Assembly (NCBI RefSeq): GCF_000227665.2
Contig: NZ_CP007030.1
Coordinates: 186,001 to 250,000, forward strand
Source of the DNA: Thiomicrospira aerophila AL3
GTDB taxonomy: Bacteria > Pseudomonadota > Gammaproteobacteria > Thiomicrospirales > Thiomicrospiraceae
Direction of reading: 5' to 3'
DNA length: 64,000 nt
Within the stretch, counting starts at the first letter, position 1. Each line of letters begins with the position of its first letter. Positions 7,344-15,944 of this stretch are shown in pieces. Below the pieces are notes generated by a model. The model did not search any database. It saw nothing but the letters and a program-made list of their open reading frames with translations, and had not been told where the DNA came from. The translations under genes and the position numbers were made by a program.

Positions 7344-10151
7344 TTACTTTAACCAGGATTTTAGATAGTAACCTGTGTGTGAATCAGGATGGTTGGCGAC
7401 ATCTTCCGGTGTGCCGGTGGCAATAATTTGACCGCCGCCCGCGCCACCTTCGGGACCGAGATCGACCAGCCAATCAGCGGTTTTAATCACATCGAGATTG
7501 TGTTCGATAATCACAATGGTATTGCCGCGATCACGTAATTCATAGACGACCTTCATCAGTTGTTCGATATCGTGAAAATGCAAGCCGGTGGTGGGTTCAT
7601 CCAAAATATACAGCGTGTTGCCGGTATCGCGTTTGGAGAGTTCTTTGGCCAGTTTCACGCGCTGGGCTTCACCACCTGATAGGGTGGTCGCGCTTTGGCC
7701 GAGTTTGATATAACCGAGTCCGACATCCATCAGGGTTTGCAATTTGCGCGCCAACGCCGGAATGGCGTCAAAAAACGCGCGCGCGTCTTCCACTGTCATG
7801 TCCAGAATGTCGTGAATGGTTTTGCCCTTGTACTGAATTTGCAAGGTTTCGCGGTTATAGCGCTGGCCGTGACAGACATCACAGGGCACATAGACATCAG
7901 GCAGAAAATGCATTTCAACTTTGATCACGCCATCACCTTGGCAGGCTTCACAGCGACCGCCTTTGACATTGAAGCTAAAGCGTCCCGGGTTATAACCGCG
8001 TGTGCGTGCTTCTGGCGTGGCGGCCAGTAATTCACGAATCGGCGTGAACAAACCGGTATAGGTGGCCGGATTGGAGCGCGGTGTGCGACCAATCGGACTT
8101 TGGTCAATATTCACCGCTTTGTCAAAGTGTTGCAAGCCTTCTACTTTTTGGTAAGGCGCGGGTTCGCCTAATGCGCCATTAAGATCCCGCGCAGCAATCT
8201 TGCTCAGAGTTTCGTTAATCAAGGTTGATTTACCTGAACCCGATACCCCAGTAATGCAAGTTAGCAGGCCTGCTGGAATTTCCAGGGTCACGTCTTTGAG
8301 ATTATTACCTGTTGCGCCAATAATTTTCAGCCAATTTTTGCCCGGTTTAACCCGTTGTGGCGGCACTTCAATTTTGCGTTTACCGCTAAGGTATTGGCCG
8401 GTTAGCGATTGCGGATTGGCTTTGACCTCATCAGGCGTGCCTTGCGCCATAATGCGCCCACCGTGAATGCCGGCACCGGGGCCAATGTCTAATACATAGT
8501 CAGCGGCGCGTATCGCATCTTCATCGTGTTCGACCACAATGACGGTGTTACCCAAGTCACGCAGATGGGTCAGGGTGCGCAGCAAACGGTCGTTATCCCG
8601 TTGGTGCAACCCAATCGAGGGTTCGTCCAACACATACATCACACCCACCAGGCCTGCACCAATCTGACTGGCAAGGCGAATGCGTTGCGCTTCGCCACCG
8701 GAGAGGGTGTCGGCGCTGCGATCCAGGGTTAAATAGTTCAAGCCCACATTCACCAAAAACGACAGGCGTTCACGGACTTCTTTTAAAATCGGTGCGGCAA
8801 TTTGGCCTTTCGCGCCTGGCAGGCTGAGTTGGTCAAAAAATGCATACAACTCGCCGACCGATTTATGGGTCAGTTTGGGCAGGGTGATATCAGCGACAAA
8901 CACATGGCGCGCCGCTTCGTTTAAGCGCTCACCGCCACAGGTTTTACAGGGAGTGGTGACGCGATATTTATCCAGCTCATCGCGCACGGTTTTGCTTTCG
9001 GTTTCCGCATAGCGTCGCTCCATATTGGGCAACACGCCCTCAAAACGGCGCACCTCGGAATATTTACCGTGCGGCAGGGCTAAGCGTTCGCGTCCTGAGC
9101 CATACAGCACGATTTGGCGGGCTTTTTCATCCAGCTCTGCCCATGGGGTTTCCATATCAAAGCCATAGTGGGTCGCCACAGCCAATAGAATATCGTAATA
9201 GTATTTATGGCGACGATCCCAGCCACGAATCGCCCCGCCGGCCAAACTCAATTCCGGGTGCGTAATCACGCGATCCGCATCAAAGCTTTCTTTAATCCCC
9301 AAGCCATCACAGGTTGGACAGGCGCCATGCGGGTTGTTAAATGAGAATAAACGCGGTTCGAGTTCCGGCACGCTATAGCCACAATGCGGGCAAGAGAACT
9401 TGTCGGAAAACAGCAACTCAAAGTCATCGTCTTCGTCCATCGGCACCACACGCGCCAAGCCATCTGACAATCGCAGCGCGGTTTCAAAGGATTCGGCCAA
9501 GCGTTGTTTCAGATCCTCACGCACTTTAAAGCGGTCAATCACCACTTCGATATCGTGCTTTTTGTTTTTATCGAGCGCAATCGAGCCGTCTAAATCCATT
9601 AAGCGGCCATTAATGCGCGCACGGATAAAGCCCTGGGCTTTCAATTCATCTAACAGATTGTTGTGCTCACCTTTACGGCCACGCACCACTGGCGACACCA
9701 ATAAACATTTGGTGCCCTCCGGCAGTTCAAGCGTACGGTCGACCATTTGACTGACGGTTTGCGCTTCCAGGTCAACATCGTGAGTTGGGCAGCGCGGTGT
9801 GCCGGCGCGGGCGTACAATAAGCGTAGATAATCGTAAATTTCCGTGACGGTGCCGACGGTGGAACGTGGGTTGTGAGAGGTGGATTTTTGCTCAATCGAA
9901 ATCGCCGGTGACAAGCCTTCAATATGGTCTAAATCGGGTTTTTCCATCACCGATAAAAACTGGCGTGCATAGGCTGACAGTGATTCGACATAACGGCGTT
10001 GGCCTTCGGCGTAGATGGTATCAAACGCTAAGGATGATTTACCTGATCCCGATAAGCCGGTAATCACAATCAGCTTGTCGCGCGGCAAAGTGACATCAAT
10101 ATTCTTTAAATTATGCGTCCGCGCCCCGCGAATAATAATCTTCTCAAGCAT
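7344..10151 (-). CDS. uvrA: Excinuclease ABC subunit A
   Basis: UvrA is the damage-recognition ATPase of nucleotide excision repair. The 935-residue protein has two ABC ATPase modules (Walker [13 protein letters not shown] near residue 30 and [12 protein letters not shown] near 643; signatures [11 protein letters not shown] and [11 protein letters not shown]) and zinc modules (CPHCGY...CPTC and CEACQGDG...[10 protein letters not shown]). The frame extends to a TTG at 10175, but the ATG at 10151 gives the conserved N-terminus [18 protein letters not shown]. An extended -10 (TGTTATAAT) lies upstream. No LexA-type CTGT-N8-ACAG site was seen. Two CAGGCCTG palindromes (8265, 8649) encode AGL. Confidence 0.98.
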   Translation of the reverse strand: MLEKIIIRGARTHNLKNIDVTLPRDKLIVITGLSGSGKSSLAFDTIYAEGQRRYVESLSAYARQFLSVMEKPDLDHIEGLSPAISIEQKSTSHNPRSTVGTVTEIYDYLRLLYARAGTPRCPTHDVDLEAQTVSQMVDRTLELPEGTKCLLVSPVVRGRKGEHNNLLDELKAQGFIRARINGRLMDLDGSIALDKNKKHDIEVVIDRFKVREDLKQRLAESFETALRLSDGLARVVPMDEDDDFELLFSDKFSCPHCGYSVPELEPRLFSFNNPHGACPTCDGLGIKESFDADRVITHPELSLAGGAIRGWDRRHKYYYDILLAVATHYGFDMETPWAELDEKARQIVLYGSGRERLALPHGKYSEVRRFEGVLPNMERRYAETESKTVRDELDKYRVTTPCKTCGGERLNEAARHVFVADITLPKLTHKSVGELYAFFDQLSLPGAKGQIAAPILKEVRERLSFLVNVGLNYLTLDRSADTLSGGEAQRIRLASQIGAGLVGVMYVLDEPSIGLHQRDNDRLLRTLTHLRDLGNTVIVVEHDEDAIRAADYVLDIGPGAGIHGGRIMAQGTPDEVKANPQSLTGQYLSGKRKIEVPPQRVKPGKNWLKIIGATGNNLKDVTLEIPAGLLTCITGVSGSGKSTLINETLSKIAARDLNGALGEPAPYQKVEGLQHFDKAVNIDQSPIGRTPRSNPATYTGLFTPIRELLAATPEARTRGYNPGRFSFNVKGGRCEACQGDGVIKVEMHFLPDVYVPCDVCHGQRYNRETLQIQYKGKTIHDILDMTVEDARAFFDAIPALARKLQTLMDVGLGYIKLGQSATTLSGGEAQRVKLAKELSKRDTGNTLYILDEPTTGLHFHDIEQLMKVVYELRDRGNTIVIIEHNLDVIKTADWLVDLGPEGGAGGGQIIATGTPEDVANHPDSHTGYYLKSWLK

Positions 10152-10182
10152 GACCAACCCGCCCAAATTAAGCAAAACGCAG

Positions 10183-10191
10183 ATTATAACA
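10183..10191 (-). promoter_or_regulatory. Extended -10 promoter element for uvrA
   Basis: Minus-strand TGTTATAAT matches the TGnTATAAT extended -10, about 32 bp before the uvrA ATG. No convincing -35 is present at 16-18 bp, which is normal for extended -10 promoters. Confidence 0.45.
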
Positions 10192-10270
10192 TGATTCGTT
10201 TTTACACCGATTTAACAAGCAGGCCTGGTGAGCAGTCGCTTGATTTTTCCTTTTTCGCATTTTCTTCACG

Positions 10271-10290
10271 CTTAACCAGGCCTGGTTAAG
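10271..10290. repeat. Perfect 20-bp palindrome CTTAACCAGGCCTGGTTAAG in the uvrA / flavin-reductase intergenic region
   Basis: The longest perfect copy of the CAGGCCTG family. It is one of only two copies outside genes; the other is at 10220 in the same 186-bp gap. It lies 48 bp upstream of the flavin reductase start, with no T-tract to make it a terminator. The rest of this gap shows only the uvrA -10 element. Confidence 0.9.
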
Positions 10291-10337
10291 CTAAGGTTAC
10301 AGCAAATTTAACCGCTGATATTATCTGTGAGCCTGCC

Positions 10338-10949
10338 ATGATTCTAAATGCCCAAGCCTTAGCTGATTTACCTAAAGCTGAACAAATTCAGTTAATTAAC
10401 TCGATTACGGGGATTAAGCCGGCAAATTTAGTTGGCACAGTGAACCCGCAAGGTCAAGCGAATCTAGCCGTGTTTAGTTCGGTGTTCCATATGGGCAGTA
10501 GCCCACCGCTGATTGGCATGGTATTGCGCTCGAAGGGCGATGTGCCGCGCCACAGCTATGACAATCTTGTCAGCAGTGGTTGCTATACCCTAAACCATGT
10601 TCATCCTGACTGGGCCGATAAAGCGCATCAAACCTCCGCTAAGTATCCACAGGATGTTTCAGAGTTTGATGCGACAGGCTTAACACCGGTTTTTTTGGAG
10701 GGATTTGCAGCGCCGTTTGTTGCACAATCGCAGGTCAAATATGGGCTACGATTTGTTGATGAGATGCCGGTTAAGCATAACGGCACGGTTATTCTGATTG
10801 GCCAGGTTGAGCACATCTGGATTGAACAGCCGCATTATGCGCCGGATGGTGGCTTGGATTTAAGTGCGTTAAACAGTGTGGGTATCAGTGGTCTCAACAA
10901 TTATTATCGGCTAGAGCGTTTTGCAACCTATCGCGAAGCCCAGCCATAA
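10338..10949 (+). CDS. Flavin reductase (DIM6/NTAB) family FMN-binding protein
   Basis: A 203-residue protein of the flavoredoxin/flavin reductase fold. FMN-binding features include the early GIKPANLVGTVNPQGQANLAVFSSVFHMGSSPPLIGMVLR, where a Pro-rich turn contacts the flavin, and PRHSYDNLVSSGCYTLNHV. Members transfer electrons from NAD(P)H to flavins or act as flavoproteins of unknown partner. It is 59 bp upstream of a hypothetical gene and about 0.9 kb from three flavoprotein or accessory photolyase genes on the same strand. A functional link to flavin supply is possible but unsupported. Confidence 0.75.
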   Translation: MILNAQALADLPKAEQIQLINSITGIKPANLVGTVNPQGQANLAVFSSVFHMGSSPPLIGMVLRSKGDVPRHSYDNLVSSGCYTLNHVHPDWADKAHQTSAKYPQDVSEFDATGLTPVFLEGFAAPFVAQSQVKYGLRFVDEMPVKHNGTVILIGQVEHIWIEQPHYAPDGGLDLSALNSVGISGLNNYYRLERFATYREAQP

Positions 10950-11007
10950 CCCTTAGTAGGCTTTTTCCAGTACAATGGCCTTTTAGTTTGATAAACGAGA
11001 TAGCTAG

Positions 11008-11319
11008 ATGATTACTGAATATGACCAGCTGTATAGTCTTTTGCAAGCCCAAGCCGATGCGGCCGGCTTAAATGACGCGGGTTTACCGATTGTGCGTTGT
11101 GAGATTAACCCTAATAACACCTGCTCACTGATATTAAGTGCCAGTCGTGCCAAGCTGACCTTTGTGTTGGGGCGGATGGGTGATGAATATAAAATTGGCT
11201 ATGCTTATTATCCACCCGGCATCAAAGATCCCGATTGGATTGATGATGTTGATGCAGTGAACTTTACCGAAAAGTTTGCTACTCAACTGGTCTGGACAAA
11301 CTTTAATTTACCCGCTTAA
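11008..11319 (+). CDS. Hypothetical protein (103 aa)
   Basis: Not recognised. The protein is small, acidic and soluble, with no signal peptide or membrane segment. It has a mixed alpha/beta pattern with one cysteine near residue 32 and a hydrophobic-aromatic stretch (EYKIGYAYYPPGIKDPDWIDDVDAVNF). It starts after a weak GAG ribosome site and is followed 19 bp later by the DUF302 gene, so the two probably share a transcript. Codon use resembles the neighbours, which supports a real gene. Confidence 0.65.
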   Translation: MITEYDQLYSLLQAQADAAGLNDAGLPIVRCEINPNNTCSLILSASRAKLTFVLGRMGDEYKIGYAYYPPGIKDPDWIDDVDAVNFTEKFATQLVWTNFNLPA

Positions 11320-11338
11320 TGTTGGTCAAGGAGTCGAT

Positions 11339-11725
11339 ATGTATTATGTAATGAATACCAAAAAAACCTTTGAGCAGGCCTGCGAAGCCCTCAATGCGGC
11401 GGTGGTGGTTATTCCTTTTGGGGTCTTGCATGTGCATGATCTGGGCGCTACGTTGCGCAGTAAAGGTTTTGAGTTTGCCGAAGAATGCCGTGTGTTTGAA
11501 GTATGTGGCCCAGGGGTGGCCTCGCAAGTACTGGCGGCAGATATGCGTTTAAATATGGCACTACCTTGTCGCATATCGGTCTTTACCGAGCAAGGCCAGG
11601 TTAAAATTGGCATGATTGAACCGGTTCATCTATTGAGTTGTTTAACCGATGATTCCGCCATTAAAGCAGTCGCATCTGAGGTGCAAACTAAGTTAACCCA
11701 GGCGATTGATCAAGCCGCGCAGTAA
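11339..11725 (+). CDS. DUF302 domain-containing protein
   Basis: A 128-residue protein resembling the DUF302 family: MYYVMNTKKTFEQACEALNAAVVVIPFGVLHVHDLGATLRSKGFEF, then CRVFEVCGPGVASQVLAADMRLNMALPCRISVFTEQG, the conserved core with a cysteine before the GP turn. DUF302 proteins are small cytosolic beta-alpha proteins of unknown function, often near sulfur or redox genes. The ATG at 11339 follows AAGGAG with 5 nt spacing; the frame extends upstream but without a ribosome site. A CAGGCCTG at 11375 encodes EQACEAL. Confidence 0.75.
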   Translation: MYYVMNTKKTFEQACEALNAAVVVIPFGVLHVHDLGATLRSKGFEFAEECRVFEVCGPGVASQVLAADMRLNMALPCRISVFTEQGQVKIGMIEPVHLLSCLTDDSAIKAVASEVQTKLTQAIDQAAQ

Positions 11726-11749
11726 GCGAGTCAGCGTGAGTCCTTTCAC

Positions 11750-11778
11750 GGTGTTATCTTTTTTAGTTGTATAACACC
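11750..11778. promoter_or_regulatory. Inverted repeat upstream of the photolyase operon
   Basis: GGTGTTAT and ATAACACC form a perfect 8-bp inverted repeat with a 13-nt loop. No T-tract follows, so it is not a clear terminator for the DUF302 gene. It ends 25 bp before a TATAAT hexamer at 11804-11809, with only a weak -35 (TGTCAC at 11781), a layout suited to a regulated promoter for the photolyase gene. Confidence 0.45.
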
Positions 11779-11825
11779 TGTGTCACTTTTGGTCGGCAAT
11801 GCCTATAATTTAGCCTTCATTAATC

Positions 11826-13412
11826 ATGTTGAGCTATGTTATGGATCGGCCGGCTAATCAAAGCAAGCCAAGGGTACAACTGGTCTGGTTTAAGCGTGAT
11901 TTGCGTATCCATGATCATGCGCCGCTGTATTTTGCCGCCCAGCAGGGCGCGGTCTTACCTGTCTATGTTTTCGAGCCAGTGCTTTGGCAACAGCCGGATG
12001 CCAGTTTGCGCCAATGGCGATTTGTCGCGGATTGTTTGCTGGACTTGGATGCGGACTTACGTGCGTTGGGTCAAGGCTTGGTGTTTGCGGTTGGCGAGGT
12101 GACCGACCTATTTGCGCAGCTTCAACAGGATTATCAGATCAGCGCGATCTGGTCGCATCAAGAAACCGGCAATGCCTGGAGCTATCAACGCGATAAGCAG
12201 GTTAAAGCTTGGTTAAAAGATCAACAGATTCCTTGGTATGAATTAGCCCAGCATCCGATAAAACGTGGCCCAGCACAACGAGATCATTGGCAGGCTCAAG
12301 CCGAACAGTTTTTTCAACAAGCCTTCATCCCCGCACCGGCCAGCTTATCAGGCCTGCTGATGGCGCCGCCGTTAACTGCCAACGGGCTGGCCCAGCAGCT
12401 TGAAGATCATTTGCCGAGACCGATTGTGCCCGATGAGCAGACTCAGCCGGGCGGGCGGCGACGCGGCGAGCAACGCTTGGCCGATTTTCTGCAGCGCCAT
12501 CTATCGCGTTATTTGTATGACATTGCCAAGCCGTTGGCTGCCCGACAATCCAGTTCACGGCTCAGCCCACATTTAGCTTGGGGCAGTCTGTCGATTCGTG
12601 AGGTGATGCAAGCCGCCTACAGCGCGCGAGGCAAGTTGGGCGAAAAAAATGGCCGCGCCTTAAGTGCTTTCGTGTCACGGCTTCACTGGCAAAGCCATTT
12701 TATGCAAAAACTGGAAACCGAGCCGGCACTGGAGTTTAACTGTTTGCAAGCTGAAACAGAGGGGCTGCGAAGCCAAGGTCAGTATCCGACACGTTTGCAG
12801 GCTTGGTTTGAAGGACAAACTGGCGTGCCGTTGGTCGATGCGTGTATGCGTTGCTTGCGCCATACCGGTTGGTTACCGTTTCGGATGCGGGCGATGGTGA
12901 TGAGTTTTGCCAGTTATCAGCTTTGGCTAGATTGGCGCGATACAGCACCATTGCTGGCGCGTTTGTTCACTGATTATGAACCGGGCATTCATTACTCGCA
13001 GGTACAAATGCAATCCGGCACCACCGGGATTAATGCGATGCGGGTGTATAACCCGGTTAAGCAGTCACAAGACCATGACCCTGAAGGTCGTTTTATCAAG
13101 CAGTGGTGTCCTGAACTGGCCGGTTTAGAGGCCGCGTTTATTCACGCACCTTGGGATGCGGCGCCGGAATGGTTGGCACAAGCAGGCCTGGTGTTGGGGC
13201 AAGATTATCCCTGGCCGATTGTTGATCTTGAGCAGTCAGCGCGTGAGGCAAAACAACAGCTTGCCGCGTTACGCAAGCAACCGAGTGCTCGTGCACAAGC
13301 GCAGCAAGTTTATGTTAAGCATGGTAGCCGCTTGCGTCCGGCCAGTCGGCGTAGGTCTAAAAAAATTGCCAGCGCTCGTGAAGCTGATAGTCCACAATTG
13401 AGTTTGTTTTAA
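11826..13412 (+). CDS. FAD-binding photolyase/cryptochrome family protein
   Basis: A 528-residue DNA photolyase/cryptochrome superfamily protein. The N-terminal antenna-chromophore Rossmann domain begins [22 protein letters not shown]; the C-terminal FAD domain includes [58 protein letters not shown] and [27 protein letters not shown]. It is diverged from the CPD photolyase at 35.6-37 kb, and I cannot assign its subclass (repair enzyme or signalling cryptochrome). A basic tail ([16 protein letters not shown]) could bind nucleic acid. An alternative ATG at 11841 has a slightly better ribosome site. DUF2256 follows with no gap. Confidence 0.88.
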   Translation: MLSYVMDRPANQSKPRVQLVWFKRDLRIHDHAPLYFAAQQGAVLPVYVFEPVLWQQPDASLRQWRFVADCLLDLDADLRALGQGLVFAVGEVTDLFAQLQQDYQISAIWSHQETGNAWSYQRDKQVKAWLKDQQIPWYELAQHPIKRGPAQRDHWQAQAEQFFQQAFIPAPASLSGLLMAPPLTANGLAQQLEDHLPRPIVPDEQTQPGGRRRGEQRLADFLQRHLSRYLYDIAKPLAARQSSSRLSPHLAWGSLSIREVMQAAYSARGKLGEKNGRALSAFVSRLHWQSHFMQKLETEPALEFNCLQAETEGLRSQGQYPTRLQAWFEGQTGVPLVDACMRCLRHTGWLPFRMRAMVMSFASYQLWLDWRDTAPLLARLFTDYEPGIHYSQVQMQSGTTGINAMRVYNPVKQSQDHDPEGRFIKQWCPELAGLEAAFIHAPWDAAPEWLAQAGLVLGQDYPWPIVDLEQSAREAKQQLAALRKQPSARAQAQQVYVKHGSRLRPASRRRSKKIASAREADSPQLSLF

Positions 13413-13583
13413 ATGAAAATGCGCAAGAAATCCGAGTTGCCGACCAAAACCTGCCCGGTTTGTGTGCGTCCGTTTGTCTGGCGCAAAAAGTGGGCGAAGG
13501 ATTGGGAGCAGGTGATGTATTGTTCGGAACGTTGTCGGCGGTCTGCAAAACACGGCAAACAAGGCGGTAGCAAAGATGATTAG
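13413..13583 (+). CDS. DUF2256 zinc-finger-like small protein
   Basis: A 56-residue basic protein beginning immediately after the photolyase stop and overlapping the next start by 8 bp. Four cysteines (14, 17, 37, 41) form CPVC...YCSERC, a probable zinc ribbon, with the family's [19 protein letters not shown] core. From memory, DUF2256 genes commonly neighbour photolyase/cryptochrome genes in marine gammaproteobacteria; function is unknown. The tight overlaps imply co-translation with its neighbours. A role in nucleic-acid binding or photolyase assembly is only a suggestion. Confidence 0.85.
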   Translation: MKMRKKSELPTKTCPVCVRPFVWRKKWAKDWEQVMYCSERCRRSAKHGKQGGSKDD

Positions 13584-15105
13584 AAAATTAGTAGTGGTGT
13601 TGGGCGATCAGTTAAACCGCGATGCGTTGGTTTGGCAGGACTTTGATCCTACTCAAGATGCGATATGGATGGCGGAGTTACCAGAAGAATCGACTCATGT
13701 GCAATCGCATAAACAGCGCACGGTGTTGTTTTTAAGCGCGATGCGCCATTTTGCCGAGTCTTTGCGGCAGCAGGCCTGGTCGCTGCATTATTTGGTTTTG
13801 GGAAGTCATGATTTTGTGGGATTTGAGCAGGCATTAGGCGAATTTTTATCTCACCATCAAGTCGGCGCAGTTGAGTTGGTGGTGCCGGGTGATTATCGGG
13901 TGTTACAACAGATTAAAGTCGCGTGTCAGCAAAACGCTACACCGCTGAATGTTTTACCGGACATTCACTTTATCGCAGAACCTGGGGAGTTTAAAACCTG
14001 GTTAGCGGGTCGCAAAAAACCGACCATGGAGTATTGGTATCGGCACTTGCGCCAGCGCACCGGTATTTTAATGGACGATAAAAAACCGATGGGTGGCAAG
14101 TGGAATTATGATGCGGATAATCGCCAAAGCTTTGGCAAGACCGGCCCGCAAGCCGTGCCAGCGCCATTAATGTTTACGCCCGATGCGATTACACAACAGG
14201 TTATTAAAGATGTTGAATTTCATTTTGCGCCGCACCCCGGCAAGTTGGCAGAATTTGGCTGGCCGGTGACCCGTGAGCAAGCGCTGGCCGCCTTGGAGGA
14301 TTTTATTGCACATAGGTTAGCCAAGTTTGGCGATTATCAGGATGCGATGTGGCCTAACCAGGCCTGGTTGTATCATTCGTTGTTATCGGTGGCACTTAAT
14401 CTTAAACTGCTCAATCCGCGTGAAGTCATGGCGGCGGCCGAACAGGCGTATCAACAAGGGCGAGCCCCATTAAACGCAGTAGAAGGATTTATTCGGCAAA
14501 TTTTAGGTTGGCGTGAATATGTGCGCGGGCTGTATTGGTCGTATATGCCCGATTGGTTAAGCATGAATGCTTTGAATGCGCAGCAAGATTTACCAGGGTT
14601 TTACTGGACAGGCGACACCGAGATGGCCTGTTTAAAGGATTCAATCGGTCAGGTGTTGGAGTATGGTTATGGCCATCATATTCAGCGCTTGATGGTGACC
14701 GGCTTATTTGCATTGCTTTGGCAGGCTAAACCTGAGCAGGTACATCAGTGGTATTTGGCCATGTATGTTGATGCAGTGGAGTGGGTCGAGTTACCGAATG
14801 TGTTGGGCATGAGTCAGTTTGCCGATGGTGGCTTAATGGCGAGCAAACCGTACATTGCCAGCGGTCAGTATATTGACAAGATGTCCGGCTATTGCCAACA
14901 CTGCCGCTACAAACCCAAAGAGGCGACTGGCGACCAGGCCTGCCCGTTTACCACGCTCTATTGGGGTTTTATTGAGCAACACCAAGAACTGTTTCGCGGG
15001 CATCCCCGGCTGGGGATGCAGGTAAGGCATTTAGATGCGATGAGCACTGAAAAACGCCAACTGATTCAGCAAAAAATCCTGCAACTGCACGAAAAACTGG
15101 CCTAA
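13576..15105 (+). CDS. Iron-sulfur bacterial cryptochrome/photolyase (FeS-BCP, PhrB-like)
   Basis: A 509-residue protein of the deoxyribodipyrimidine photolyase-related family, typified by Agrobacterium PhrB, a (6-4) photolyase with a 4Fe-4S cluster. It starts [19 protein letters not shown] and contains the FAD-domain segments [28 protein letters not shown] and [16 protein letters not shown]. Four late cysteines fit the cluster ligands: MAC (about residue 353), YCQHC (about 438-441) and ACPF (about 455), near [19 protein letters not shown]. It overlaps DUF2256. Three CAGGCCTG palindromes (13771, 14359, 14935) lie in it, encoding QAW, QAW and QAC; the last supplies the proposed cluster cysteine in ACPF. 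Confidence 0.92.
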   Translation: MIRKLVVVLGDQLNRDALVWQDFDPTQDAIWMAELPEESTHVQSHKQRTVLFLSAMRHFAESLRQQAWSLHYLVLGSHDFVGFEQALGEFLSHHQVGAVELVVPGDYRVLQQIKVACQQNATPLNVLPDIHFIAEPGEFKTWLAGRKKPTMEYWYRHLRQRTGILMDDKKPMGGKWNYDADNRQSFGKTGPQAVPAPLMFTPDAITQQVIKDVEFHFAPHPGKLAEFGWPVTREQALAALEDFIAHRLAKFGDYQDAMWPNQAWLYHSLLSVALNLKLLNPREVMAAAEQAYQQGRAPLNAVEGFIRQILGWREYVRGLYWSYMPDWLSMNALNAQQDLPGFYWTGDTEMACLKDSIGQVLEYGYGHHIQRLMVTGLFALLWQAKPEQVHQWYLAMYVDAVEWVELPNVLGMSQFADGGLMASKPYIASGQYIDKMSGYCQHCRYKPKEATGDQACPFTTLYWGFIEQHQELFRGHPRLGMQVRHLDAMSTEKRQLIQQKILQLHEKLA

Positions 15106-15113
15106 TCTAGTTG

Positions 15114-15830
15114 TTACTCAATGACCAAGGTACCGTTAACACTGATGGACAGTGTTTGGTTACCGGCTTCAATGACCGGCGCACTATCCATGCTCGCTGC
15201 TAGTGCCATGCGTGCTTGAGGAAAGATACCAGCTTGTTGCTGAGTTTGGATGTGGGTTTCACGAATGCGGTATTGGTTTGCAGCTAAACTGGTCGCAATC
15301 AGTTTGGCGCGAGCTTGGTAGCTTTTAAGTGCCGTTTCAAGCAGGGTGTTTTCGGCCTCTTGGCGTTTAGGGTGACTCAGTCCTGCCTGCATGGATTGGT
15401 AAGACAAATAGGGTTGTAAGCGGTTTAATAATTCGCTGATATCGGCATCAATAGGTAAGGTCAGAATCAGTTGTTGCTGGCCTTGCCAGTGGATAATGTC
15501 ACCATCACGATTGTGGCGTGGGTTAACACTGTATTGACCAGTCTGCACAAAGTTGCGTTCATCGGCGGTGAGTTGTTGAAAGGCTTGCTGCATCGCCTGA
15601 TTAATCTGTCGGCTCACCGCTTGGGTGTTGTCGGCTTGGGCTTGTGCGGCCAGCTGGATAATCATTTGGTCATTGGCCACCTCGAGTTGCTCGGTGATAC
15701 TGAAATGAATATCATGTTGCACCTGCGCCTGCGCCAGGCCCGCAAAGCTAAACACCAGTATTGCCAGTAGTTTGCTTAGGCGATTTGATGTCATCAAGTT
15801 TGTCGTGGTAGCGTGCGGCGTGATTTGCAT
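15114..15830 (-). CDS. SIMPL (DUF541) domain periplasmic protein
   Basis: A 238-residue exported protein. The signal peptide ends at ...ILVFSFAGLAQAQ; the mature part matches SIMPL/DUF541 (VANDQMIIQLAAQAQADNTQAVSRQINQAMQQAF...YSVNPRHN...WQGQQQLILTL...AEAENTLLETALKSYQARAKLIA). E. coli YggE of this family is linked to oxidative stress tolerance. The start at 15830 has AGAGGT 6 nt upstream; an internal ATG at 15794 lacks a ribosome site, although the signal peptide would be tidier from there. It is convergent with the FeS-photolyase and divergent from the MFS gene. Confidence 0.78.
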   Translation of the reverse strand: MQITPHATTTNLMTSNRLSKLLAILVFSFAGLAQAQVQHDIHFSITEQLEVANDQMIIQLAAQAQADNTQAVSRQINQAMQQAFQQLTADERNFVQTGQYSVNPRHNRDGDIIHWQGQQQLILTLPIDADISELLNRLQPYLSYQSMQAGLSHPKRQEAENTLLETALKSYQARAKLIATSLAANQYRIRETHIQTQQQAGIFPQARMALAASMDSAPVIEAGNQTLSISVNGTLVIE

Positions 15831-15897
15831 AGCTTTACCTCTTGGATGGTTTTCGGGTGGTATAATCGGTCACATTATTTTTTATTTTACTATGCTA

Positions 15898-15924
15898 ACG
15901 CAACCATTCATAAAATGGTTGCGT
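15898..15924. promoter_or_regulatory. Perfect 10-bp-arm hairpin/operator before the YajR-like gene
   Basis: ACGCAACCAT and ATGGTTGCGT are perfect inverted arms around a 7-nt loop, 20 bp upstream of the chosen MFS start (15945), in the gap between two divergent genes. There is no T-tract. It could be a repressor site or an mRNA leader hairpin just before the ribosome site. Confidence 0.55.
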
Positions 15925-15944
15925 AAATGACAAAAAGGGTCGAT

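Noticed and set aside
10152-10337. SOS (LexA) box upstream of uvrA
   Set aside because: No CTGT-N8-ACAG match was found in the intergenic region.
11750-11778. Rho-independent terminator after the DUF302 gene
   Set aside because: The stem has no following T-tract; the loop holds the T run instead. Kept as a possible operator.
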